From Mycobacterium marseillense (GTDB taxonomy: Bacteria; Actinomycetota; Actinomycetes; Mycobacteriales; Mycobacteriaceae), in NCBI RefSeq assembly GCF_010731675.1, contig NZ_AP022584.1, forward strand, positions 2,356,001 through 2,420,000: DNA of 64,000 nucleotides, read 5' to 3'. Each line of letters begins with the position of its first letter. Positions within the stretch are counted from its first letter, which is position 1. Below the pieces are notes generated by a model that made no database searches, had not been told where the DNA came from, and was given only the letters and a program-made list of their open reading frames with translations. Shown piece by piece: positions 55,732 through 64,000 of this stretch. The position numbers were made by a program, and so were the translations under genes.

Positions 55732-56157
55732 ATGAGTTCGAGTCTGTATGGCCTGCTGACCGCGATCAGCCTCGCACTGGCGGTGACATTGGCGGCCGTC
55801 GCCGGCGTCTACGTCAATCGCCTGGAGCGCCGGCCGACCGTACCGATCAGCGAGGAAATCGGCAGCGCCAAAGCGGTTTTGCACAAGGTGCGCAAACGCG
55901 AACCGATGTCGCAGGATGAGGTGGACTACGCCAGACAGGTCGTCGCCGACCGCAGGTCGGTGATGGCGCTGTGCATCCCCGGCGCCCTGTTCATGTTGAG
56001 CTGTTTTTTCGTCTTCGGCAGCCTGTACCACTTGCACGGAGCGACACCTTCCGAGCGGACTTTCCTCGGCGTGATCCCCATGCTGACCTCGACGAACCTG
56101 GCCATTCAGCTGCGCCGCAGCGCAAGTCTGAGGCGGCGGCTGCAGAAAATGCCTTGA
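55732..56157 (+). CDS. integral membrane protein, unknown
   Basis: Protein of 141 residues. One hydrophobic segment at the N-terminus (8-27), a charged linker (AKAVLHKVRKREPMSQDEVDYARQVV, 45-70) and two more (77-99 and 111-125), then a basic tail RRSASLRRRLQKMP. AGGACTGGAG precedes ATG by 2-10 nt. Not recognised; it precedes the MmpS gene in the same direction. Confidence 0.65.
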   Translation: MSSSLYGLLTAISLALAVTLAAVAGVYVNRLERRPTVPISEEIGSAKAVLHKVRKREPMSQDEVDYARQVVADRRSVMALCIPGALFMLSCFFVFGSLYHLHGATPSERTFLGVIPMLTSTNLAIQLRRSASLRRRLQKMP

Positions 56158-56305
56158 CCCGACGCGCGCTCCGGTTGCGTTGTCACTGGTCTTTGCACGA
56201 TCATATGTCCGTTGAGTACATGACCGTCTACTATCCGTATGGGCTCCGTGACGGGGGCCGCGGCGAGAACACGATGTGCGAACCGGAATCTGCAGAGGTG
56301 ATCGA

Positions 56306-56749
56306 GTGGGCCCTCGTTCAGTCGGGCGGACTGTCCTGGCGCGAATCTGGATGCCGTTGGTCGCGGTCGTTGCGGTCGGCGTGGGCCTGCTGTGCATGTA
56401 CAAGGTGCACCAGTTCTCCGAGCCGGAGCCGGTCATCACCGTCAATGGTCCGCAAGCCCCCGAGCAGTTCAACCCCAAACGGCTCACCTATGAGGTGTTC
56501 GGCTCCCCCGGGCAGGGCGGCAAGCTCGTCTACATCGACATCGAGGGCCACCCGCATCAGGTTGATTTCACGTCGCTGCCCTGGACCCACACGGAGACCA
56601 CCACGCTCACGGTGGCGTCCGGCAGCATTTCGGTGCACGTTCACGGCGGTCAGGTCGGCTGCCGGATGCTGGTCAATGGCGTAGTCCGCGACGAACAATC
56701 GGATGACCATCAGGACGCCGACGTGCAGTGCAGAGTGAAATCGGCATGA
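56306..56749 (+). CDS. MmpS family membrane protein
   Basis: Accessory protein of an MmpL transporter, 147 residues. One transmembrane helix (residues 11-32) followed by a periplasmic beta-rich domain with RLTYEVFGSPGQGGKLVYIDIEG, LPWTHTETTTL and the closing CRMLVNG...QCRVKSA typical of MmpS. GTG at 56306 has AGAGG about 8 nt upstream; GTG at 56276 is possible. The stop overlaps the MmpL start. Confidence 0.88.
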   Translation: MGPRSVGRTVLARIWMPLVAVVAVGVGLLCMYKVHQFSEPEPVITVNGPQAPEQFNPKRLTYEVFGSPGQGGKLVYIDIEGHPHQVDFTSLPWTHTETTTLTVASGSISVHVHGGQVGCRMLVNGVVRDEQSDDHQDADVQCRVKSA

Positions 56750-59574
56750 GCGAGCACCGCTCCGGTGAGCCCGGGGTCAAGCGCCCATTCATCCCCAGGA
56801 TGGTCCGCGCTTTCGCGATACCGATCATCTTCTTCTGGGGCTTGCTCGCGGTCACGACGAATACCTTTATGCCCCAAGTGGAACGGGTCGCAGAAGAACT
56901 CGCCGGACCCATGGTCCCGCACTACGCCCCCTCCCAGCGGGCGCTGCTGCACATCGGCGAAAAGTTTCAGGAATCGAACTCGACCAACCTGACCATGGTG
57001 GTGTTCGAGGCGAACCGGCAACTGGGAGACCAGGATCACCGGTACTACGACGACCTGATGCGTCGCCTCGAACGCGACACCAAACACGTGCAATACGTAA
57101 TGGACCTGTGGGGCAAGCCGTTCACCGCGGCGGGGGCGCAAAGCGTCGACGGCAAGTGCACGTACGTGCTGTTGCGCCTCGCCGGCGATATCGGCCAGAT
57201 TCAGGCGAACCAGTCCGTGGACGCCGTCCGCGACATCATCAACAAAGACACCCCGCCACCCGGGCTCAAGGTCTATGTCAGCGGCGCGGCCCCGTTGGCC
57301 TCCGACACCCTCGCCATCGCCAACGCCAGCCTCAACAACGTCACCATCGTCACGATCATCCTCATCGTCGTGATGCTGCTGCTCGTGTACCGCACCCCCT
57401 CCACCCTGTTGGTGCCCTTGCTGGGTGTCCTCATCGAGATGCTGGTCGCGAAGGGCGTCGTCTCGACTTTGGGGCACTACGGGTACATCGAACTGTCGTC
57501 GTTCGCGGTGAACATCGTCATCGCCCTGACCCTGGGCGCGGGGACGGATTACGGCATATTCCTGATGGGCCGCTACCACGAGGCGCGGCAGGCCGGCGAA
57601 AGCCGGGAGGACAGCTTCTACATCGCCTATAAGGGCGTGGCGCCCATCATCATCGGCTCCGGCCTGACGATCGCCGGCGCCTGCTATTGCTTGACGTTTG
57701 CGCGACTGAATTACTTCCACACCATGGGGCCCGCCGTCGCGATCACCATGCTGTTCACCATCGCCGCGGCGATGACGCTGGGCCCGGCGGTCTTGACCGT
57801 CGGCAGCCTCTTCGGGATGTTCGACCCGAGAACCAGCACCAAGGGATATCTGTATCGGCGCATCGGGGCGAGCGTGGTGCGCTGGCCGGTGCCGATCCTG
57901 GCGGCCAGCTCCGCGGTCGTCATGATCGGCGCGATCTTCGTCCCCACTTATCGACAGAACTACGACGACCGCCAGTACCAGCCGGCCGGCGCGCCCGCCA
58001 ATCTGGGTTTCCAGGCGGCGGATCGGCACTTCCCCAAGAGCAAGCTGTTCTCCGAGATGCTGATGGTCGAAACCGACCACGACATGCGCAATTCGGCCGA
58101 CTTCATCTCGCTGGACCGGGTCGCCAAGGCGCTGATCCGGCTGCACGGGGTAGCGATGGTGCAGGGCATGACCAGACCCCTGGGCCGTGCCCTTGAGCAC
58201 GCCAGCATCCCGTACCTGTTCACCACGCAGGGCAGCGGCAACGGCCAGCAACTCCCGTTCAACCGGGAGCAGAACTCCAACACTGACGCGCAGGCCGAGA
58301 TCCAGGCGCACTCCGTTGCGGTGTTGCGCAAGGAGATCGGCTTTTTCCAAAAGGTCTCCGACGAATTGCACCAGACGGTGCTCACCGTGGAAGACCTGCA
58401 ACGGGTCAGCGAAGAGATGAACGAGGAAGTCTCGAATCTCGATGACTTCTTCCGTCCGATCAAGAGCTACTTCTATTGGGAGAAGCACTGTTTCGACATC
58501 CCCATCTGTTGGGCGTTCCGGTCCCTGTGGGACACCATCGACCACATCGACCACCTGGCCGAAGACATCAACCACGCCAGAGTCTCACTCACGGAAGTGG
58601 ATAAGGCGTTCCCGCAGATCATCGCCCAACTGAAAGCCACCGCCGACGACACCGAGGCGCTGCAGCTCAAGTTGGTCAACAGTTACGGGTCGGCGGATCT
58701 GCAATCCATCCAGACCGACCAGACGTTCGACGACCTGATCAACGTGGGCAACGACTTCGACAGGTCCCGCAGCGATGACTACTTCTACATCCCGCACGAG
58801 GGTTTCGACAACGAGGACGTCAAGACGGGCATGAAGTTGATGATGTCGCCCGACGGCAAGGCGGCCCGCTTCATCGTCACCCACGAGGGGGACGCGATGG
58901 GTCCCGAAGGGGTGGAGCACGTCGAGCAATTCCCCGACGCGATCAAGACGATCCTCAAAGAGACGTCCCTTGCCGGCGCCCGGGTCTACATCGGCGGTTC
59001 GGGGTCCAACGACAAGGACATCAAGCAATACGCGATGTCGGACCTGCTGATCGCGGCGATCGCGGCGTTCGTGCTGATCTTCTTGATCATGATGTTCATC
59101 ACGCGAAGTCTGGTGGCCGCCTTGGTCATTCCCGGAACCGTGGCGTTCTCGTACGCCGGGGCGTTCGGCCTGTCCATACTCTTCTGGCAGCACCTCGTGG
59201 GCCTGCATCTGCACTGGCTGGTGCTGCCGCTGACGTTCATCATCCTGGTGGCCGTCGGATCCGACTACAACCTGCTGCTGATCAACAGGGTGAAAGAGGA
59301 ATTGCACGGCGGCATTCACACCGGCCTCATCCGCGCGCTCGGCAGCACCGGGGGCGTGGTCACGTCCGCGGGCCTGGTGTTCGCGTTCACCATGCTGGCC
59401 ATGCTCACCAGCGATCTGCGAACGATCGGTCAGGTGGGCTCCACCGTGTGCATCGGCCTGCTGCTCGACACCCTGATCGTGCGTTCGTTCGTCGTGCCGT
59501 GCATCCTGCGCATCCTCGGACCGTGGTTCTGGTGGCCGACGCTGGTGCGTTCCCGGCCGCTACCGCAGCACTGA
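56746..59574 (+). CDS. MmpL family RND transporter
   Basis: Inner-membrane lipid or siderophore exporter of 942 residues powered by the proton gradient. Two repeats each with a large periplasmic loop and about six helices; the proton-relay Asp-Tyr pairs are in GAGTDYGIFLMGRYHEA (TM4) and VGSDYNLLLINRVKEE (TM10). The second periplasmic loop has a long heptad-like helical insertion (ETLLRKEIGFFQKVSDELHQTVLTVEDL region). ATG overlaps the MmpS stop by 4 nt; the pair is one system. Cargo unknown. Confidence 0.92.
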   Translation: MSEHRSGEPGVKRPFIPRMVRAFAIPIIFFWGLLAVTTNTFMPQVERVAEELAGPMVPHYAPSQRALLHIGEKFQESNSTNLTMVVFEANRQLGDQDHRYYDDLMRRLERDTKHVQYVMDLWGKPFTAAGAQSVDGKCTYVLLRLAGDIGQIQANQSVDAVRDIINKDTPPPGLKVYVSGAAPLASDTLAIANASLNNVTIVTIILIVVMLLLVYRTPSTLLVPLLGVLIEMLVAKGVVSTLGHYGYIELSSFAVNIVIALTLGAGTDYGIFLMGRYHEARQAGESREDSFYIAYKGVAPIIIGSGLTIAGACYCLTFARLNYFHTMGPAVAITMLFTIAAAMTLGPAVLTVGSLFGMFDPRTSTKGYLYRRIGASVVRWPVPILAASSAVVMIGAIFVPTYRQNYDDRQYQPAGAPANLGFQAADRHFPKSKLFSEMLMVETDHDMRNSADFISLDRVAKALIRLHGVAMVQGMTRPLGRALEHASIPYLFTTQGSGNGQQLPFNREQNSNTDAQAEIQAHSVAVLRKEIGFFQKVSDELHQTVLTVEDLQRVSEEMNEEVSNLDDFFRPIKSYFYWEKHCFDIPICWAFRSLWDTIDHIDHLAEDINHARVSLTEVDKAFPQIIAQLKATADDTEALQLKLVNSYGSADLQSIQTDQTFDDLINVGNDFDRSRSDDYFYIPHEGFDNEDVKTGMKLMMSPDGKAARFIVTHEGDAMGPEGVEHVEQFPDAIKTILKETSLAGARVYIGGSGSNDKDIKQYAMSDLLIAAIAAFVLIFLIMMFITRSLVAALVIPGTVAFSYAGAFGLSILFWQHLVGLHLHWLVLPLTFIILVAVGSDYNLLLINRVKEELHGGIHTGLIRALGSTGGVVTSAGLVFAFTMLAMLTSDLRTIGQVGSTVCIGLLLDTLIVRSFVVPCILRILGPWFWWPTLVRSRPLPQH

Positions 59575-59610
59575 TCCGCCCATCCCACCGACACGGAAGG
59601 CCCAAATCGC

Positions 59611-60438
59611 ATGAGCGCCAACGACACACCCCTGGCCGGCCGGGTCGCCTTCGTCACCGGCGCCGCGCGTGGACAGGGCCGCTCCCATTGCGTCCGGTTG
59701 GCGCGGGCCGGCGCCGACATCGTCGCCATCGACGCGTGCGCTCCGGTGGCGGCGCACAACGGCTACCCGGCCTCGACGCCGGAGGATCTGGCCGAAACGA
59801 CGCGCCTGGTGGAAAGCGAAGGCCGCAAGATGCTGGCCGAGCAGGTCGACGTCCGAGACGCCGCGGGGCAACAGCGGGTAGTCGACGAAGCGATCACGCA
59901 GTTCGGCCGCCTCGACATCGTCGTCGCCAACGCCGGCGTGCTGAATTGGGGCCGACTCTGGGAGATCTCGGCGCAGCAATGGCAGGACATCCTCGACGTC
60001 AACCTGACCGGTGTGTGGAACACCATCAAAGCGACTGTGCCCGCGATGATTCAGGCCGGCAATGGGGGCTCCATCATCACGATCAGCTCGGCCGCGGGCG
60101 TGAAGGCCGTGCCGGGGTGTGGTCATTACTGCGCGAGCAAGTTCGGTGTGGTCGGAATGACCAACTCGCTGGCGGTCGAGCTCGGTGGGTACGGCATCCG
60201 GGTGAACTCGGTGCACCCGTACGGCACCGACACCCCGATGGGCAACGACCCCTCGATGTGGCAACTGTTCGCCGACCATCAGACCTACATTCACAGCTTC
60301 TCCCCCGGCGCCCTGCCCACCGACTCACTCGCCGACCCAAGCCTGGTGTCCGACATCGTGCTGTGGCTCGCCAGCGACGCGTCCTCGCTCGTCACCGCCG
60401 CGCAGATCCCCGCCGACAAGGGCTACCTGAAAATCTGA
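59611..60438 (+). CDS. mycofactocin-dependent-type SDR
   Basis: Short-chain dehydrogenase of 275 residues of the actinobacterial group that uses tightly held NAD and mycofactocin. Cofactor loop [29 protein letters not shown], long specific insert [22 protein letters not shown], and the Tyr-x3-Lys of [18 protein letters not shown] near the C-terminus. Substrate is an alcohol. AAGG precedes ATG at 11 nt. Confidence 0.86.
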   Translation: MSANDTPLAGRVAFVTGAARGQGRSHCVRLARAGADIVAIDACAPVAAHNGYPASTPEDLAETTRLVESEGRKMLAEQVDVRDAAGQQRVVDEAITQFGRLDIVVANAGVLNWGRLWEISAQQWQDILDVNLTGVWNTIKATVPAMIQAGNGGSIITISSAAGVKAVPGCGHYCASKFGVVGMTNSLAVELGGYGIRVNSVHPYGTDTPMGNDPSMWQLFADHQTYIHSFSPGALPTDSLADPSLVSDIVLWLASDASSLVTAAQIPADKGYLKI

Positions 60439-60463
60439 TAAGAGCGGCCCCGCCGGCGACGGG

Positions 60464-60469
60464 CATAAT
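60464..60469 (+). promoter_or_regulatory. -10 element of the ECF transporter gene (leaderless)
   Basis: CATAAT, close to the TATAAT consensus, ends 6 nt before the GTG at 60476. Confidence 0.4.
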
Positions 60470-60475
60470 CGTGTC

Positions 60476-63355
60476 GTGAGGGGGCCGGGCGCGGGAGTGC
60501 CGAATCAGCGGACCGGATCGCTGCGACCCGGCGAGCTGGCGCAGGCATCGGTGATGGGCGCCCTGTGCGCGGCAATCGCCATCATCGCGGTCGTCCTTCC
60601 GCACGGCGGGGGGCTGGGGCTGCTCGGCAGTGTGCCGATGGGATTGTTGGCCTACCGCTACCGGATTCGCGTGCTACTCGCCGCGACGGTGGCCGCCGCG
60701 GTGATCGGTTTCTTGGTGGTCGGCCTGAGCGGGTTGGGGGCGATCGCGCTCTGCGCCTACGTCGGCGGGCTGGCCGGGACCGTCAAACGGCACCACCGCG
60801 GCACACCCACCGTCATCGCGGTGTCCTTCGGCGCCGCGGTCGTCGTCGGCGCCGGGATGGTCATCGCACTCACGATCCTGACCCGCTTCCGGCAGTTGGT
60901 CTTTCACGCTGCCAGCGCCACCGTGGACGGCGCCACCAAGATCGCGGCGCGGGTACCACAGCTGCGCACGCCCGCGCACCAGTTCCAAGGCTTCTTCGCC
61001 GACGCGCTGAATTACTGGCAGTGGCTCGTCCTCGGCTACACGGTCTTCGTGATCGTGGGCGCCTCGGTGGTCGGTTGGTGGGCGCTGTCGCGGGTGCTGG
61101 AGCGGCTGCGCGGCGTTCCCGACGTGCACAAGCTGGACGCGCCGCCGCACACCGGGCCCGTCGGCCCCGTTCCCGTGCGGCTCGACGAGGTGCGCCTGCG
61201 CTACCCGCACACCGATCACGACGCCCTGCGTGCGGTCAGCCTGGCTGTCGGAGCAGGCGAACACATGGCGGTCACCGGCGCCAACGGTTCGGGGAAAACC
61301 ACGCTGATGTTGATTCTGGCCGGCCGGGAACCGACCTCGGGCACCGTCGAACGCCCCGGGTCCGTGGGTCTCGGCGAGCTCGGCGGCACCGCGGTCGTCA
61401 TGCAGCACCCGGAAAGCCAGGTGCTCGGGACGCGGGTCGCCGACGACGTGGTCTGGGGCCTGCCCCCCGGCCAGACCACCGACGTCGACCGGTTGCTCGG
61501 CGAGGTCGGGCTGGCTGCGCTGGCCGAACGCGACACCGGCAGCCTGTCCGGCGGCGAACTGCAGCGCCTGGCCGTGGCCGCCGCGCTGGCGCGGGAGCCG
61601 GCCTTGCTGATCGCCGACGAGGTCACCAGCATGGTCGACCGGCAGGGCCGGGAGCAGTTGCTCAGCGTCCTGTCCGGCCTGACCGAGCGCCACCGCACCG
61701 CGCTGGTGCACATCACGCACTACAACGACGAGGCCGAGTACGCCGACCGCACCATCAACCTCGGCGGCTCGGCCGGCGACACCGCTTTGGTCCAGACCGC
61801 GGCCGCGCCAGCGGCGACTGCCACGATCGACCCCCCGTCCCGCGCGCCCGTGCTCGAACTCGTCTGTGTCGGACACGAATACGCCAGCGGCACGCCGTGG
61901 TCTCAGACCGCACTGCGCGATGTCAGCTTCGCGGTCCATGAGGGCGACGGGCTGTTGATCCACGGCGGCAACGGCTCGGGCAAGTCGACGCTGGCGTGGA
62001 TCATGGCCGGGCTGACCGTGCCGACCGCGGGCGCCTGTCTGCTCGACGGGCGGCCCGTCTCCCAGCAGGTCGGTGCGGTCGCAATCCAGTTTCAGGCGGC
62101 GCGCCTCCAAATGATGCGCAGCCGTGTCGATCTGGAAGTGGCGTCGGCGGCGGGCTTTTCGCCCCACGAGCACGCCCGGGTGGTGGCGGCGCTGGCCGCG
62201 GTCGGCCTCGATGCCGGACTGGCGAAGCGGCGCATCGACCAGCTCAGCGGCGGGCAGATGCGTCGCGTGGTCCTGGCCGGGCTGCTGGCACGCTCCCCCC
62301 GCGTGTTGATCCTCGATGAGCCGCTGGCCGGGCTCGACGCCGCCAGCCAGCGCGGCCTTGTCCAGCTGCTGGCGGAACGGCGCCGGGACACCGGCCTGAC
62401 CGTCGTGGTCATCTCGCATGACTTTGCCGGGCTGGAGGAGCTGTGCCCGCGCACCCTGCACCTGAGCGGCGGTGCGCTGGAACCGACATCGGCGACGCCC
62501 CCGCGCGAGAGGCATCCCGCAGGCCTGCCGGACAAGCCCGCGACGCCCCGTCGCCCCGTCGTGCTGTTGCGGCCCGTTCCCGGACGCTCCCCCGTGCACG
62601 AGCTGTGGGCCGGAACGAAATTGCTTGTGGTGTTCGCCATCTCGTTGTTGTTGACGTTCTTCCCGGGTTGGGTGACGATCGGCCTGACGGCCGCGCTGGC
62701 GGTGACGGGAATCCGGCTGGCGCGCATTCCGCGAGGGGTGCTGCCGTCGGCGCCGCGCTGGCTGTGGGTCCTGCTGGCCCTCGTCGGCGTCAACGCGGCC
62801 GTGGCCGGCGGAAGCCCGTGGATCCGGCTGGGCCCGGTGTCGGTCGGCCTCGGCGGTCTGCTCGACTTCCTGCGCGTCGTTGTGCTCTCGGTCGTGCTGC
62901 TCGGCCTCGGGGCGCTGGTGTCATGGACCACCAACGTCGCCCAAATCGCCCCGGCCGTGGCCACTTTGGGCCGCCCGCTGCGCTTTCTGCGGATCCCGGT
63001 CGACGACTGGTCGGTCGCCCTGGCCCTCGCGTTGCGCACCTTCCCGATGCTGATCGACGAGTTCCGGGTGCTCTACGCCGCCCGGCGGTTGCGCCCCAAA
63101 CAGCCGCCGCGGACGTGGTCGGCGCGCCTGCGGCGCCCGGCGGCGGACGTGATCGACCTGGTCGTCGCGGTCATCACCGTGACGCTGCGACGCGCTGACG
63201 AGATGGGCGATGCGATCACCGCCCGTGGCGGCACCGGCCAGATCTCGGCGGCCCCGTCGCGCCCGAAACTCAATGACTGGATCGCGCTTTCGGTCGCGTC
63301 GGTGGTGTGCGGCGCGGCCGTGGCGATAGAGCTGGCGATGGTCGGCGCCCGCTAG
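60476..63355 (+). CDS. single-chain ECF-type ABC transporter
   Basis: Protein of 959 residues that fuses a complete energy-coupling-factor transporter. Residues 15-215: five or six helices resembling a substrate-capture (S) component. 220-430: ATPase 1 (Walker [17 protein letters not shown], Walker [13 protein letters not shown]). 455-680: ATPase 2 ([29 protein letters not shown]). 715-955: T component with coupling helices carrying ARG motifs (AARRLRP and ITARGG). Imports a vitamin or metal; the ligand is unknown. Confidence 0.85.
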   Translation: MRGPGAGVPNQRTGSLRPGELAQASVMGALCAAIAIIAVVLPHGGGLGLLGSVPMGLLAYRYRIRVLLAATVAAAVIGFLVVGLSGLGAIALCAYVGGLAGTVKRHHRGTPTVIAVSFGAAVVVGAGMVIALTILTRFRQLVFHAASATVDGATKIAARVPQLRTPAHQFQGFFADALNYWQWLVLGYTVFVIVGASVVGWWALSRVLERLRGVPDVHKLDAPPHTGPVGPVPVRLDEVRLRYPHTDHDALRAVSLAVGAGEHMAVTGANGSGKTTLMLILAGREPTSGTVERPGSVGLGELGGTAVVMQHPESQVLGTRVADDVVWGLPPGQTTDVDRLLGEVGLAALAERDTGSLSGGELQRLAVAAALAREPALLIADEVTSMVDRQGREQLLSVLSGLTERHRTALVHITHYNDEAEYADRTINLGGSAGDTALVQTAAAPAATATIDPPSRAPVLELVCVGHEYASGTPWSQTALRDVSFAVHEGDGLLIHGGNGSGKSTLAWIMAGLTVPTAGACLLDGRPVSQQVGAVAIQFQAARLQMMRSRVDLEVASAAGFSPHEHARVVAALAAVGLDAGLAKRRIDQLSGGQMRRVVLAGLLARSPRVLILDEPLAGLDAASQRGLVQLLAERRRDTGLTVVVISHDFAGLEELCPRTLHLSGGALEPTSATPPRERHPAGLPDKPATPRRPVVLLRPVPGRSPVHELWAGTKLLVVFAISLLLTFFPGWVTIGLTAALAVTGIRLARIPRGVLPSAPRWLWVLLALVGVNAAVAGGSPWIRLGPVSVGLGGLLDFLRVVVLSVVLLGLGALVSWTTNVAQIAPAVATLGRPLRFLRIPVDDWSVALALALRTFPMLIDEFRVLYAARRLRPKQPPRTWSARLRRPAADVIDLVVAVITVTLRRADEMGDAITARGGTGQISAAPSRPKLNDWIALSVASVVCGAAVAIELAMVGAR

Positions 63356-63372
63356 CACCTGCGCTGACGGGA

Positions 63373-63924
63373 TTACCCGCGCTCGTCTTGGACGCCGAAA
63401 GTGTTGACGGCCAAGGCCAGCAGCAAGTAGCCGCCAATGGTGAAGACCAGGTCCATGCATTGCGGCTGGGTGAACAGCCGGCACAGTTCATCCCAGGTTG
63501 CTTGGCCGACGGTGCTGTCGGCCGTGAGATCGTCGACGGCCCGGATCACGGCCTGGTCGGTCGGGTCGGCGCAGGCCCCGGACCGAATGTCGTCGATCTC
63601 GGATTCGGACAGGCCCGCCCGCGCGGCGATCGGAAGGTGGTGCGACCACAGGTAACCGCACTTGCTGTGATGCACCACGCGAAGCAGCGCCACCTCGCGC
63701 ACCCGCGGCGACAGCGTCGAACGCGTCAGCAGGTACGCGTTGAACGGCAGGTAGGCCGCGGTCAGGTCGGGGTGGCGGACCATGGTCGACAAAACATTGC
63801 CCGCGCCAACGGGGTTCGCCCGCTCGGCGGGAATCAGGGACGCTACGGCGGCGCGGGTGCGCTCGTTCCACTCGTCGGCGGGCAGCGGTGTCAGGCGCAG
63901 CGGGTGTTGGTCGGCCGCGGTCAT
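63373..63924 (-). CDS. carboxymuconolactone decarboxylase/AhpD-fold protein
   Basis: Helical protein of 183 residues. The CMD core is PRVREVALLRVVHHSKCGYLWSHHLPIAARAGLSESEI: one Cys and the downstream His are kept, but the second Cys of the CxxC used in AhpD peroxidase is Tyr-Leu here, so it is unlikely to be a two-Cys reductase. The ATG overlaps the stop of the upstream gene (ATGA). Confidence 0.85.
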   Translation of the reverse strand: MTAADQHPLRLTPLPADEWNERTRAAVASLIPAERANPVGAGNVLSTMVRHPDLTAAYLPFNAYLLTRSTLSPRVREVALLRVVHHSKCGYLWSHHLPIAARAGLSESEIDDIRSGACADPTDQAVIRAVDDLTADSTVGQATWDELCRLFTQPQCMDLVFTIGGYLLLALAVNTFGVQDERG

Positions 63925-64000
63925 TCGATCGGCTCGTCGCCGAGCACGGTCGTGCGCAGCATCTCGCGTTGGGAGTCCGGGTCGTACGGGGCCGCACGGT
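63921..64000 (-). CDS. C-terminal fragment of an unidentified gene, cut by the window end
   Basis: Only about 25 codons are visible, ending AAPYDPDSQREMLRTTVLGDEPIE. It continues beyond the window and overlaps the start of the carboxymuconolactone-fold gene by 4 nt, so the two form an operon. Family cannot be told. Confidence 0.6.
   Translation of the reverse strand, partial: RAAPYDPDSQREMLRTTVLGDEPIE

Noticed and set aside
56710..58575. A 621-codon open frame antisense to mmpL
   Set aside because: Mirror of the MmpL coding sequence, no ribosome binding site or domain.

Overview
The window is high-GC (mostly 65-70%) DNA from a slow-growing Mycobacterium other than the tuberculosis complex. 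A Mycobacterium avium complex species fits best, but that is inference from gene content. The backbone follows the order of M. tuberculosis Rv3035-Rv3065: PQQ-propeller lipoprotein, TB22.2, two methyltransferases, echA17, Nudix, ABC ATPase, serB2, ctaD, fecB, adhC, DUF3349, nrdF2, monooxygenase/TetR, nrdEIH, FMN reductase, TetR, dinP, SDR, TetR, cyp136, double GntR, fadE22, ligB and mmr. Symbols and Rv equivalents were assigned from protein motifs and gene order by eye. No database search was run.

Layout. 1-14.2 kb is housekeeping, dominated by a tight leftward block from serB2 to the methyltransferases. nrdF2 (13.2-14.2 kb) and nrdHIE (20.8-23.6 kb) supply one class Ib ribonucleotide reductase. 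They are separated by accessory cargo: a tocopherol-cyclase-like protein, an SRPBCC/TetR pair, a universal stress protein, a Baeyer-Villiger-type monooxygenase with its TetR, and an AraC/VOC pair. Both nrd promoters carry tandem NrdR-box-like palindromes with the same 32-bp register. 24-29.6 kb holds the FMN reductase, a frameshifted TetR gene, dinP, an SDR, and the cyp136/TetR divergent pair with a clear operator. 29.7-32.3 kb is an accessory island of lower GC. It has a strong hairpin, a stand-alone LeuA-regulatory-domain protein, two tiny paralogous lipopeptide genes with their own promoters and terminators, and a MEDS/RsbW-type regulator.

32.4-53.4 kb is mainly acyl-CoA and lipid metabolism (double GntR, lipid-transfer thiolase plus OB-fold partner, fadE22, SDRs, a thiolase/hydratase/racemase/acyl-CoA dehydrogenase operon, an APH-fold kinase). 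Mixed in are DNA ligase B, a truncated Hsp70, a nitroreductase, a PPK2 kinase, an F420 oxidoreductase and an MspA-type porin. 54.4-59.6 kb is an envelope-transport run: the SMR pump mmr, three small membrane proteins, then MmpS-MmpL. The right end has a mycofactocin-type SDR, a single-chain ECF transporter and a carboxymuconolactone-decarboxylase-fold protein.

No tRNA, rRNA, CRISPR array, insertion sequence or prophage was seen. Many genes have a TANNNT -10 element 6-8 nt before the start codon, which predicts leaderless mRNAs.
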